In this document: piece by piece, positions 1 through 8,400 of the stretch
Layout: each line of letters opens with the position of its first letter
Position numbering within the stretch: position 1 is the stretch's first letter
Assembly: GCA_016928605.1 (NCBI GenBank)
Contig: JAFGKN010000127.1
Coordinates: 1 to 9,305, forward strand
Direction: 5' to 3'
Source: Planctomycetota bacterium
GTDB lineage: Bacteria > Planctomycetota > UBA8108
Length of the DNA stretch: 9,305 nt
The notes under the pieces: generated by a model
The model's input: only the letters and a program-made list of their open reading frames with translations
What the model was told of the DNA's origin: nothing
The model's database searches: none
Position numbers and translations under genes: made by a program

Positions 1-525
1 GGTCCCGTCGACCGGAACCTCGTCAAGGACGGCGCCATCCACGCCGGCCACGGCACGATCTACACCGAGAAGGAGTACTCCGATTTCACCGTCCGCTTCG
101 AGTTCAAGCTCCCCCCCGGCGGCAACAACGGCCTCGCCATCCGCTATCCGGGAAGCGACGACACGGCCTACCATGGCCTCTGCGAGCTGCAGGTGCTCGA
201 CAATCCGCACCCGAGCTACCACGACAAGCTCAACCCCCGGCAGTACCACGGCAGCGCCTACGCCATGGTCCCGTCCCGCCGCGGCTTCCTCCGCCCCGCC
301 GGCGAGTGGAACTACCAGGTGGTCACGGTGAAGGGCTTCGCGATCCAGGTCGACCTCAACGGAACGCGGATCCTCGACACCGACCTCCACAAGGTCGATC
401 CGAAGACGTTCATGTACCCTCTGGAGAGCTTCAAGGGACGGAACCGGACGAAGGGCCACTTCGGCTTCGCCGGCCACGGATCGGCGGTCCTCTACCGCAA
501 CATCGAGATCAAGGAGCTCCCGTAG
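1..525 (+). CDS. DUF1080 (3-keto-disaccharide hydrolase-type) domain protein, 5'-truncated by the window
   Basis: Frame 1 is open from the first base to the TAG at 523-525 and gives the last 174 residues; the start and any signal peptide are outside the window. The residues follow the DUF1080 concanavalin-like beta-sandwich: YSDFTVRFEFKL (26-37), the NNGLAIR strand (43-49, where the family has NSGI.LR), CELQVLD (61-67), GEWN (101-104), a DLNG turn (118-121), GHFGFAGHG (152-160) and the terminal YRNIEIKEL (165-173). All of these are family hallmarks. DUF1080 proteins are usually secreted or periplasmic; some are 3-keto-disaccharide hydrolases and others are appended to larger enzymes or behave as carbohydrate-binding units, so substrate and activity cannot be stated here. 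The domain reaches the stop, so this is a true C-terminus. The gene converges on the large - strand genes and is probably not co-transcribed with them. The family call is solid; the exact role is unknown. Confidence 0.88.
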   Translation, partial: GPVDRNLVKDGAIHAGHGTIYTEKEYSDFTVRFEFKLPPGGNNGLAIRYPGSDDTAYHGLCELQVLDNPHPSYHDKLNPRQYHGSAYAMVPSRRGFLRPAGEWNYQVVTVKGFAIQVDLNGTRILDTDLHKVDPKTFMYPLESFKGRNRTKGHFGFAGHGSAVLYRNIEIKELP

Positions 526-531
526 AGCTCC
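513..531. other. Perfect 7-bp stem-loop across the DUF1080 stop codon
   Basis: GGAGCTC (513-519) and GAGCTCC (525-531) are exact inverted repeats around a 5-base loop, CCGTA, and the TAG stop (523-525) straddles the loop and the right arm. No T-run follows on either strand, so it does not look like a classical intrinsic terminator. It could protect the 3' end, help Rho-dependent termination, or be chance in GC-rich DNA. Confidence 0.3.
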
Positions 532-655
532 GGGGAGGTCCCGGCGAGGCGTGGCTCAAGAGCCTCTGCATCCGGGAGCAGGAGTCAGCCCACAGTCCAC
601 AATCGACAGAGGAAGAAGGCCGGAGGCCGGCGGCGCCCGTGTGCCGAGTGCCTCG
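526..655. other. Convergent intergenic gap, no gene
   Basis: These 130 bases separate the + strand stop (523-525) from the - strand stop (656-658). I see no credible open frame with a ribosome binding site, no tRNA-like structure and no mobile-element end. The gap contains small GC-rich hairpins: GGCT/AGCC at 553-564, within a GAGGC/GCCTC pair at 546-566, and the candidate terminator at 619-631. It is best read as the shared transcription-termination zone of two convergent units. Confidence 0.6.
608..631 (-). terminator. Candidate weak intrinsic terminator for the CotH operon
   Basis: Read on the - strand, GCCGG-CCT-CCGGC (631 to 619) forms a 5-bp all-GC stem with a 3-base loop, followed directly by the pyrimidine-rich CTTCTTCCTCTG (618 to 607). 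It lies about 25 bases past the TGA of the dockerin-tailed CotH gene, where a terminator would be expected. The stem is short and the tract mixes C with T, so efficiency is doubtful and Rho-dependent termination is an alternative. Confidence 0.3.
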
Positions 656-931
656 TCAGCCACCGGCGCACGGCGCGAAGGCGTCGCAGGAAAGCGCATC
701 GGGAGTGGAGTCGCTTCCACAATCCGGGAACGGCGAGCGAGGAGCCCCTCCGAAGGAGAAGAGGTACTGCAGGAGCCCGATCGGGTCGGAGATCTCAAGA
801 GCGCCATTGTCATCGACGTCCGCCGCCTTCAGACAGGGGGGTGCGGCGCCGCCCAGGAAGAGGAACATGAGCGCGGAGATCGCGTCCGTGAGGTCGGTGC
901 CCCCATCGGCGTTCACATCTCCGCGGCGGAA
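656..931 (-). other. Dockerin-like C-terminal domain of the downstream CotH protein
   Basis: This domain starts FRRGDVNADGGTDLTD and repeats at ADVDDNGALEISD, each loop followed by a helix ending in LMFLFLGG or LLQYLFSFGG. It then continues through PFPDCG and DSTPDALSC to the final FAPCAGG. Both calcium loops keep acidic or Asn residues at positions 1, 3, 5, 9 and 12. It matches the upstream protein's terminus nearly step for step, including the CLxAAD cysteine and the TPDALxC tail, so the two proteins probably dock to the same kind of partner. Confidence 0.75.
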
Positions 932-3900
932 CGCTGTCGCCTCGTCCGGCTGCTGAAAGGCTCCCATCTCGGAGCCGTCGCGCCCGGTGCCAAGGCACGG
1001 CGATCCCTCGCGAAGGCGGAAGTCGCCCCCTCCTTCGTCCACAAACAGCGGATCCGCCGCGATGTTGCCGGCGCCCGCGAGCAGCTCTCCTGGTCCGACG
1101 TCCGAGTGGTCGAACTCGACGGATGAATGTTCGTCCATGACGACGTCTTCGACGTTGTTCCACACGATCACGCTGTGAAGGCTACCGTCGCCGCCCGTAT
1201 CGCCGAACAGCTTGCGGTAGAGCTGGATTCCTCGCTCGCAGCCGACCACGGTGTCGTGGTGCGCCTCGAGTCGCACGCCGCTCTTCACCGCCACGCCCGT
1301 GCTGCAGTCGTGGATGCGGTTGAAGCTCGAGGTCACGGGGCCGAGGTTGCCCGGCATCTCGAGGGAGAAGCCCTTGTCGGCGGCGCGACGGATCTCGTTA
1401 TTCCGCAGGTCGATCGACGTCAGCTGGAGATCGACTCCATCGTCACCGATGTCCTCCATCCGACAGCCCTCCAGGAGCGAGGGACGCAGGCTGGCGGGAT
1501 CATCGTCGAGGTCCACCGCATCGTTGTTTCCCAGGATGTGGAGGAAGGTGCAGTCACGGATGATGGCCTCCGTCCTCGTGCCGTGAACCCCCTCGAGGAC
1601 GTGCTCGAAGCGGCACTCTCGCACGGTAAGAAGCGAGTCCTCCGCCTCGATCGCGTTGGTCTCGAGGCGCCGGAAGAGACAGCCCTCGACGAGGAGCTGG
1701 CTCGAGAACACGCGCACGCAGCCGAGTCTTCCCCCGGCTCCGGCGGCACCCTCGAACCTGCCGTAGCGAAGGACGTGCGTCGTGTCGCCATCTTCGAGGC
1801 CCTGCCCCTGGAGCGTGATGCCGGCCCACCGATCCCCGCAGCTCGCCGGTACGAACCGCACAGGAAGCCCGGGAAGGCCATGGACAGACAGCTCTCCCTC
1901 CACGCGGAGCTCCGCTCCGGCGCCGGCGATGATGGTCGTCCCGGGGCCGATCTCTAGAACGGCCCCCACAGGCACGACGGTCTGCCCCTCGAGGCGGTAC
2001 GGGCCCTCCACCCTGGTCCAGGACGTATGTCCCGAGAGCTGTCCGGACACAATCGCAGCCGGCGCCGGCAGCCGGTACAGGTGCACCAGGAGGGTATCCA
2101 CCGGCGCTTCGGCCGCATCCTCGCTCTCGAAGGCATCGATGCGAACCTCGGTCTCCGGAGCCGTGAGGGATACGGCTGCACTCCACGATGCGCTGCGCGG
2201 GTCGTAGGTGGCGGGGCTTCCGTTGACCCAGACCGCGCGGGTGGCCCCGGCCGGCGCCCGGCCGCGCAGCTCCACCCCGTCCTCCGACACGAAAAGCTCG
2301 TCTCCACAACCCGCGGCGGCCTCCGGCGTGCCTCCCGCCGAGAGGACTCGCGGCACGGTCAGATCGATGAAGCCCACGCGATCGGCGACGAACGTGTCGA
2401 GCGCGTCCTGGTCCAGTTCCGACACGAGTCCGTCCACGAGGAAAAGCCGCTTGCGGAACTCTCGCCGCGAGAAAACGCCATCGGCGAGATCGAGGAGGTG
2501 TCGGTAGGAGATCGGAGCAAAGCGACGGTGATGCAACAACCTGCGAATCGCCGGCATCTGCGACCGCAACAGCTGTTGCGAGGACTCGCGCAGCGACTCG
2601 TCGACGTCCCAGCTCATGAGCACCCAGCGGCCGGCGTCCGGGCGCCGCGACTCAAGAGGGACGCGATAGAGATAGTAATCCTCGCCGTCGAAAGACCAGA
2701 TGCCGCCGTCCGTGTTGGCGATGACCGACTGCAGTGCGAAGAACTTCGCCCATTGCTCGACGTCGATCAGCGCCTCGAGACGCGTCACGAAGATGTCATC
2801 CGGCGTTTCAGTCGCGTCGAACGCTTGGGTGAGCTCGACGAGATCCGAGTAATCACCCTCCTCTCGGTTCGTGCGCTTGTCGTAATAGGGAACGTACGCC
2901 TCCGGATCGGGGCCGTGGTACTTCAGGTTGCCCGAATCGATGTCTCCGTCGGGGTGCACGGCCCGGTAGAGGTTCCCCGAGTCGCTGCGGCCGCCGAGCT
3001 CTCGCCGCAGAAAGTCGCCATCGACGTGCTCCTTGATGACATAGCCAGTATCCAGCTGGCCGCCGAAGACGAGCTCCACCGGCCAGACCAGAGGTCGCGG
3101 CATGCCCGCTCGCCTGAAGAGGTCCGCGACGAGCACCTCGTTCTCGGGGTTGGGCGCGCTGAGGTTGAGGTGCTCGATGCCTTGAAAGCGGTAGTCGGGC
3201 CGAAACTCGACACGGTAGGACTTGCGTGGATTCTCGCGGGAATGGCTGCCGCGAAAGCGGATGCCACAGAGATGCCGGACGACGGGCGCATCGCCGCTGG
3301 TCGAGACGTGGACGAAGCTGCACGGGAGCAGGACATCGCTCGTCACCGGCCGGCTCTCGAGCTCGGCGCGGTCCGCGGAGCTCATCACCACCCAGCAGCG
3401 CGGCCCGAGCGGCTCGGCGAGCTCGGCGGGCCGAGCCTGGTAGAGGTAAAAAGGTCCGGTGAAGCCCGCGTAGGGCGCCACGGCAGGTGCTCGGGGAAGC
3501 TCGAGCTCCCCACCGCCCTCGAGCACGACGCGCAGCCGAAACGCCACCACATCGCCGGGCAGGGCCGGCGGGATCTCGCCGCGGTACTCCGCTCCCACAC
3601 CCGGTTCAACGCCGCCTTCCCCGTCGAGGCGCAGGGAGACGGTTCCACTCTCCTCTCCACCGTCCACGTGCCACAGGACCTCCACCGAGCGCACCGGATG
3701 GGTCGCCGAGACAAGGCAGCGGACGTCGACAGCCTCTCCCGCGAGGGGCACGGCGGGAGCGTGGATCACATCACCGACCACGGCGTACGCCGTGTCGACC
3801 CTCGCGGCGTTCGGCTGTCCGGGCGTGCCGCCCGCCGGCCCCGCGGCCCACGCCGCGCCGCAGGCGTTGTCCAGGTCGGGGTGCCGCAGCTCGAGGGTCC

Positions 3901-5485
3901 TCCCGGTTCCGTCCGCCTCGGGGGGCCAAGGACTGCCCGCGAATGTCCCGTCGTCGACGCCATCCTCCGGGTCGAGATCGTTGAACGGTTTGCCGTCGCT
4001 GTAAGAAACCTCGTCGACGGGGTTGCCGAGCGCGTCGCGCAGGATGATCGTCTCGCTGTCGCGCGCCAGCGCGCCATTCCAGTCGCCAACGACGAGACCG
4101 GCGTCGACTGTCGGGTGAAGCGCGAGGAACGAGCCGCGTGACGCGGCGACCACGAGGTACCCACCCGCCGGCAGGAGTGTCCCCAGCGGCAGATCGAACT
4201 CGACCCCGCCATCGATCTCCCATCCGTCGAGTCCGACGTCCGAGCCACCCGGGTTGTGAAGCTCGATCCACTGGTGGGCGTCCGAGCAGCTCCGCTCGCA
4301 ACCCGATCCCGGCGGGACGAACGCCGGATGGTAGTGGATCTCGTGGATGACGATCCGTGCCGCAGCCGCAGGTGGAAGGTTGGCTTCGCCGGGAGTGGGC
4401 GACGTCAGGACTCGCACCGGGCGTTCACCGTCCGGCACCCGGCCGTAGGATCCGCCATCGGGCGCCAGCCCCAGCGGACCTCGCGCCAGGCTGGAGGCGA
4501 TCCGGAGCGCCGCGCCCTCGCCGGAACAGACGAGCACCCAGGTTTCGGTGCTGGCACGAAGCTCGATGCCGCCGAGGGTAGTCTCCCCGACGAGCACCCA
4601 TCCGCCCGCCGGCACGGGACCCGGTGAAAACTCCGCGGAGCGCGGCCCATCGGAGGTGACGAGCACGAGACGGGGGGGATCGATGTCCGCCGGTCCGCGG
4701 TTGTAGAGCTCGAGGAAGCCCGGCCCCATGGCGTCTCGCGGTCTCACCTCGTTGAGGACGAGCCCTTCGAGCGAGTCTCCGCCTGCCTCGTCCTCGCCCG
4801 CGCCGCGCGAGTTGGGGCGGCCCGGCGTGCCGTCCAGAAAGAGGCTCGCGGCCCAGTTGGCGGCGAGGTCGGGAGGCGCCCTGGCCTCGAGAAGCTCGAG
4901 GCTGGGACCACCGCCGTCGGCCTCCGACGCCCACGGATCGTCCGTCCCGTAATGGAGCCGGCTGACGACGGAACCTCGCGCGTTCACGAGCGCGATGATC
5001 TCGCCGTCGTTATCGAGGCTGCCCGACCAGTCGCCCAGCACGCCATCGATACCGTGCCGCGCTTGCAGATGGGCTGCGTCCGCGGCGATGACGAGAAAAC
5101 CCCCGGGTGGAAGAACCGTTCCGGGCGGCACGGTAAACGATACCCCCTCCACGAGCTGCCACCCGCCGACGTCGACCGGCGTCCCGCCCCGGTTGTGGAG
5201 CTCCAGGAACTCGTCGTCCTTCCCGCCGACCGGGTGGTAGTGGATCTCGTGGATGCCCACGTCCCACTCGCTCGCACCGGCGGGGCGGCACAGGGCCAAG
5301 GCGCACAGCCCGACCACGAGGAGAAGGCGCGCTCCGGACCGGATCGACTCCACGACCCGCCTGGGGCCGCGCGGCCGCTCCCCGGCGGCGCTCCGGGCAT
5401 GCTCCGTGTGTCGATCTCGGCCTGGCCCGGGCTCATGGGCGACGAAGAGCCTGCTGAGACCGGCTTCTAAGACGTGTTCAGCCAT
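656..5485 (-). CDS. Secreted multidomain protein: 3x lamin-tail, CotH kinase-like, parallel beta-helix, dockerin-like C-terminus
   Basis: The protein has 1609 residues from the ATG at 5485. That start is chosen because GGGAGG lies 4 bases before it and it overlaps the upstream stop; the frame stays open further upstream, but those residues lie over the neighbour's coding end. Order: a signal peptide with hydrophobic core 52-66 and an AGA|S-type cleavage site near 71; LTD units at about 74-226, 239-369 and 378-559, each ending in a TPGxxN motif (TPGRPN, TPGEAN, TPGQPN); an Fn3-like stretch about 560-680; a CotH domain about 680-1065; an Ig-like domain about 1070-1145; a right-handed beta-helix about 1145-1505, entered by SGHTSW and PGTTI motifs and closed by DPLFVDEGGGDFRLREGSPC; and a dockerin-like tail from 1519 with two calcium loops (DVNADGGTDLTD and DVDDNGALEISD) and several cysteines. 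CotH landmarks are K755 in RKSYRVEF, E819 in YVIKEHVD, ANTDGG (N924, D926) and WDVD (959-962). CotH proteins are atypical secreted kinases in known cases (Bacillus spore coat CotH, bacterial glutamylases and AMPylases at wider distance), but activity here is inferred only. It probably works outside the cell together with the upstream paralogue, with which it forms an operon. Confidence 0.88.
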   Translation of the reverse strand: MAEHVLEAGLSRLFVAHEPGPGRDRHTEHARSAAGERPRGPRRVVESIRSGARLLLVVGLCALALCRPAGASEWDVGIHEIHYHPVGGKDDEFLELHNRGGTPVDVGGWQLVEGVSFTVPPGTVLPPGGFLVIAADAAHLQARHGIDGVLGDWSGSLDNDGEIIALVNARGSVVSRLHYGTDDPWASEADGGGPSLELLEARAPPDLAANWAASLFLDGTPGRPNSRGAGEDEAGGDSLEGLVLNEVRPRDAMGPGFLELYNRGPADIDPPRLVLVTSDGPRSAEFSPGPVPAGGWVLVGETTLGGIELRASTETWVLVCSGEGAALRIASSLARGPLGLAPDGGSYGRVPDGERPVRVLTSPTPGEANLPPAAAARIVIHEIHYHPAFVPPGSGCERSCSDAHQWIELHNPGGSDVGLDGWEIDGGVEFDLPLGTLLPAGGYLVVAASRGSFLALHPTVDAGLVVGDWNGALARDSETIILRDALGNPVDEVSYSDGKPFNDLDPEDGVDDGTFAGSPWPPEADGTGRTLELRHPDLDNACGAAWAAGPAGGTPGQPNAARVDTAYAVVGDVIHAPAVPLAGEAVDVRCLVSATHPVRSVEVLWHVDGGEESGTVSLRLDGEGGVEPGVGAEYRGEIPPALPGDVVAFRLRVVLEGGGELELPRAPAVAPYAGFTGPFYLYQARPAELAEPLGPRCWVVMSSADRAELESRPVTSDVLLPCSFVHVSTSGDAPVVRHLCGIRFRGSHSRENPRKSYRVEFRPDYRFQGIEHLNLSAPNPENEVLVADLFRRAGMPRPLVWPVELVFGGQLDTGYVIKEHVDGDFLRRELGGRSDSGNLYRAVHPDGDIDSGNLKYHGPDPEAYVPYYDKRTNREEGDYSDLVELTQAFDATETPDDIFVTRLEALIDVEQWAKFFALQSVIANTDGGIWSFDGEDYYLYRVPLESRRPDAGRWVLMSWDVDESLRESSQQLLRSQMPAIRRLLHHRRFAPISYRHLLDLADGVFSRREFRKRLFLVDGLVSELDQDALDTFVADRVGFIDLTVPRVLSAGGTPEAAAGCGDELFVSEDGVELRGRAPAGATRAVWVNGSPATYDPRSASWSAAVSLTAPETEVRIDAFESEDAAEAPVDTLLVHLYRLPAPAAIVSGQLSGHTSWTRVEGPYRLEGQTVVPVGAVLEIGPGTTIIAGAGAELRVEGELSVHGLPGLPVRFVPASCGDRWAGITLQGQGLEDGDTTHVLRYGRFEGAAGAGGRLGCVRVFSSQLLVEGCLFRRLETNAIEAEDSLLTVRECRFEHVLEGVHGTRTEAIIRDCTFLHILGNNDAVDLDDDPASLRPSLLEGCRMEDIGDDGVDLQLTSIDLRNNEIRRAADKGFSLEMPGNLGPVTSSFNRIHDCSTGVAVKSGVRLEAHHDTVVGCERGIQLYRKLFGDTGGDGSLHSVIVWNNVEDVVMDEHSSVEFDHSDVGPGELLAGAGNIAADPLFVDEGGGDFRLREGSPCLGTGRDGSEMGAFQQPDEATAFRRGDVNADGGTDLTDAISALMFLFLGGAAPPCLKAADVDDNGALEISDPIGLLQYLFSFGGAPRSPFPDCGSDSTPDALSCDAFAPCAGG
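4329..4349. repeat. Direct repeat copy B (LTD3, IHEIHYHP-coding)
   Basis: Identical over 21 bases to 5235-5255 and located at the equivalent place in the third LTD unit of the same gene. The second LTD unit (which begins LVLNEVRP) lacks the motif, so LTD1 and LTD3 are closer to each other than to LTD2. Confidence 0.7.
5235..5255. repeat. Direct repeat copy A (LTD1, IHEIHYHP-coding)
   Basis: A 21-base stretch identical to 4329-4349. Both copies encode the HEIHYH core at the start of an LTD unit, so this is an exact DNA-level trace of similarity between LTD1 and LTD3. The flanks diverge at once, so it is either a remnant of an old duplication or strong constraint on this strand with a fixed codon preference. 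Confidence 0.7.
5273..5485 (-). other. Signal peptide with unusually long N-region; alternative GTG start at 5353
   Basis: Residues 52-66 (ARLLLVVGLCALALC) are a clear hydrophobic core preceded by basic residues, and A69-G70-A71 fits signal peptidase I, leaving a mature protein that starts just before the first LTD. With the ATG at 5485 the N-region is about 50 residues, rich in Arg, His and Pro, which is long. A GTG at 5353-5351 (V45) would give a signal peptide of normal length, but only a weak AGGCGGG lies before it. The LALC cysteine lacks Gly, Ala or Ser at -1, so it is a poor lipobox. I keep 5485 because of its strong ribosome binding site and coupling. Confidence 0.6.
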
Positions 5486-8400
5486 CGTGCCTCCCACCGT
5501 CGCCTTCGGACCTCGCCTCGGCGCAGTCGAGCGCGTCGGGCGTGGGGTCGACTCCCGGCGCTTCACAGGGAAAGGGCAGCGGTCTGCCATCGAGGAACAG
5601 GTGGCCGAGGAGGGTCACCGCGTCGCTGATATCCACCTCGCCGCTGTCGTCGGCGTCCGCCGCGTCCAGGCACCCGACCACCGCGGTGCCGGTGAAGAGG
5701 AAACGGAGGATCGTCACAGCGTCCGAGATGTCGCGCTCCCCGTCGCCGTTGACTTCGCCACGGACGAAGAGCTCATCGCGATCGCCCACCATGATGTAGG
5801 CCTCTCGCGTCCGGCGGCCGAGCGAGACTTGCCCTCTCACCTCGAGAGTCACCGTGTACACGCCCGGCGTCGCGTACACATGACTCAGCGAAGGCAGGTC
5901 GGAGGTGGCGCCGTCTCCCAGCTCCCAACGCCAGGTCAGGACCGGCCCGGCGCTCGCGTCGGCAAACTCGACCTCGATCGGTGCCACACCGTACCGCGGC
6001 GTGCCGATGAAGTCGGCGTCGAGGTCATCCTCGGCGAGGACAGTGCCCACGGCCACCGCATCGGCCTGCGGCCCCAGAGCCCGCAGCGCGACCTGGTACG
6101 TGCCGGCAGAGCTGTAGTAGTGGGTCGGATTGGCCGCGGAGCTCCCGCTGCCGTCGCCAAAGTCCCAGAGAAAGTCGTCGCTTCCAGTCGAATGGTTGAG
6201 GAACTCGACACGGAACGGCGCCTGCCCGGCATCGGGGATCGCCTCGAAACCAGCGAAGAGAGGGGGACGGACGACGACGAACGCCGGCTGCTCCTGGACC
6301 GAGACTCCGCCATCCCCGATGGCCTCGAGGACGACACGGTAACGCCCTGGGTCCCTGTATACGTGTACCGGGTCCGCCTCGTCTGATGTCTCTCCATCGC
6401 CGAAGCTCCAGAGAAAGCGTTCTGCGCCGGAGGAGAGGTTGTTGAATCCGATGGTGGCGGGAGCGGTGGCCTCGCGGCTCGACGCCGTGAACGCCGCCAC
6501 GACCGGTGGCACGGGGCCCGTAGACATGGTGCAGCTTCTGTTTTCCCGCTCCATGCCCTCGACGCGGAGCGCGACGGTGAACACGTTGGTCTCGAGCGTC
6601 GTGTTGAGAGGGGCGATGACCGAGGTCGCCGTCACGGGGAGGGTCTCGAGCAACTGATCGTCACGGGACACCGTGATCGTCCCATCCCACTCGGCGGGGG
6701 GCCACCCGAGGATCGCGTTGCCACCCTCGCGCCGGCAGGTCAGCCGTCCCAACCGGGCAACGGAGTGAGCGTCGATCGCCGCAGCGAGATAGGCGTACCG
6801 GCCACGCACGTATGCCTCGAGCATGCTGACCTCTTCCCGGTACGGCCGGCGGACGCCGTAGGGGGGATTGAGGTCCCAGTCTCGCTCCACCTCGCTCTCC
6901 AATACCGCGGCCATCTCTTCGATGAGAGGCAGGAGACGGTCAGGATGGTACAGCCGGAAGAGGAGGTCGGCCACCCTCTCGTAATAGGGCCCGCGGAAGC
7001 CATCGCCGCGGACGAGGAAGGCATCGATGAGCCCGTTCCACAGGTCGCCGGCGCACAGGGGGCGTACCGACGTTCCGAAGAGGAGATCCGGATCTCCGAA
7101 CAGGTCGATCCGGATCGTGTCGTTGTAGAGGCCGTCCCCCCCCGCGTGGAGGATGCCAGGGTCGTCAGCGGAGACGGGCCGGCACTCGAAGTCGCGGCCG
7201 TGCGTGAGGTCCTTGTCCCACGGGAAGAACATCCACGAGCCCGCCGGCGCGTCTTGCTCGGCGAAGAGGAAGTAGTTGTTGTTGAGGCTGTCGCCGTCGT
7301 GGATGAGCTGCTCGACGGCGAGGTAGCTCGTGAAGGTCTCCACATCCACGTGCGTGCGCAGGTAGCGCGTGAGAGCATCTCCCTCCAGGCCGTTGATGCT
7401 CTCCAGGAAGCATCCAAGGACCTCGAAGGCTGCGGTGGGATTGCGATCCTCGTCGACCTTGAGCTCGTAAAGCTCGTCCCTCCGGTACCGGGCGTTGCTG
7501 TACGCCTTCCACAGCCACCCGTCGTCGTCGAGGTTGTTCCGGGAGAGCCACTCCGGCTGGGATATATCCTCGACGTGGAGATAGAGTCCGCGGTGGACAC
7601 CGTTGACATAGAGGCGTACATGCCAGAGCTCGGGCGCCGGTACCCCGGCCTCATCGAACGCTCGATAGGAGAGCCATTCTCTCAAGAATGTCTTGTCCGC
7701 GTAGGAGCCATCCACGTTGAAGATGCCCACCGGCTCGCGGTCCGCGAAGGGAGGCGCAAAGCAGCCGCCATCGGCCAGACGGATCCGCCATTTCTTCTTG
7801 TCGGCCTGGATGGAGATCTGGCCGTGGTGCCGCACGTCGACGTCGTGCACGACGCCGTCGTGCACGAAGACGGCAGGGCGGTACAGCAGCGGATCGCCCT
7901 TCAGATGGGGCGGACTGCCCTCCAGCTGGGCCGGATCGATGAGCAGATGGTAGACCGGAGAGCGGTCCGACACGGCACCGGTGCTAGCGCGCAGGGGAAA
8001 GGCCGGCGGGTCCTCGTCGGGCTCGACGTAGAGGCCGAGCGACCCTCCGGGCTCTCCCTCGCGGGGGAAACGGGCGACCTCGCCCCGCGAGTCGCGGGCC
8101 GTGACACGGTATCGCACGAGGCTGCCGGGGGGAAACGAGCCCAGCCGTGCGCCCCAGACCCCGTCACCGGCGAGGCCATCCTCGTGAGATCCGTCATCCC
8201 GCAGGGCCGCCGTCTGCTCGCCCGCCCCCTCATCCCAGTGAACAGCGCCCTCCTCCACTCCGTCCTCATCCCAGAGCTCGGCGATGACGAAGACGACGTC
8301 GCTGGTGCGGACAACCTGGGGCCGGTGTGCGACGGGGTAGATGCGCGGAGGCGGATTCGATGCCAGCGCGCGGTTGGCATGCCCTGGCGTCGCAGAGCGG

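Noticed and set aside
306..1126. Two overlapping + strand open frames (306-956 and 551-1126)
   Set aside because: The first runs out of frame through the DUF1080 gene and both run antisense into the dockerin-coding end. They are low-complexity Arg/Ser/Pro translations without ribosome binding sites.
2027..4141. 704-codon open frame on the + strand
   Set aside because: It is fully antisense to the CotH-beta-helix gene and results from GC-biased third positions. The translation is Arg- and His-rich with no domain pattern, while the opposite strand carries clear LTD and CotH motifs throughout.
5353..5380. Tat signal from the PRRVVES sequence
   Set aside because: It has a twin Arg but lacks the usual S/T before it and the F-L-K after it, and the domains are of the Sec-exported type.
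5486..5590. Upstream extension of the downstream gene to the ATG at 5590
   Set aside because: It would add 35 residues overlapping the neighbour's dockerin-coding end in another frame, with no signal-peptide logic, and it ignores the strong site just before 5485.
5253..6386. 377-codon open frame on the + strand across the operon junction
   Set aside because: It spans two genes on the opposite strand whose overlap and ribosome binding site are well formed, and its translation shows no domain.
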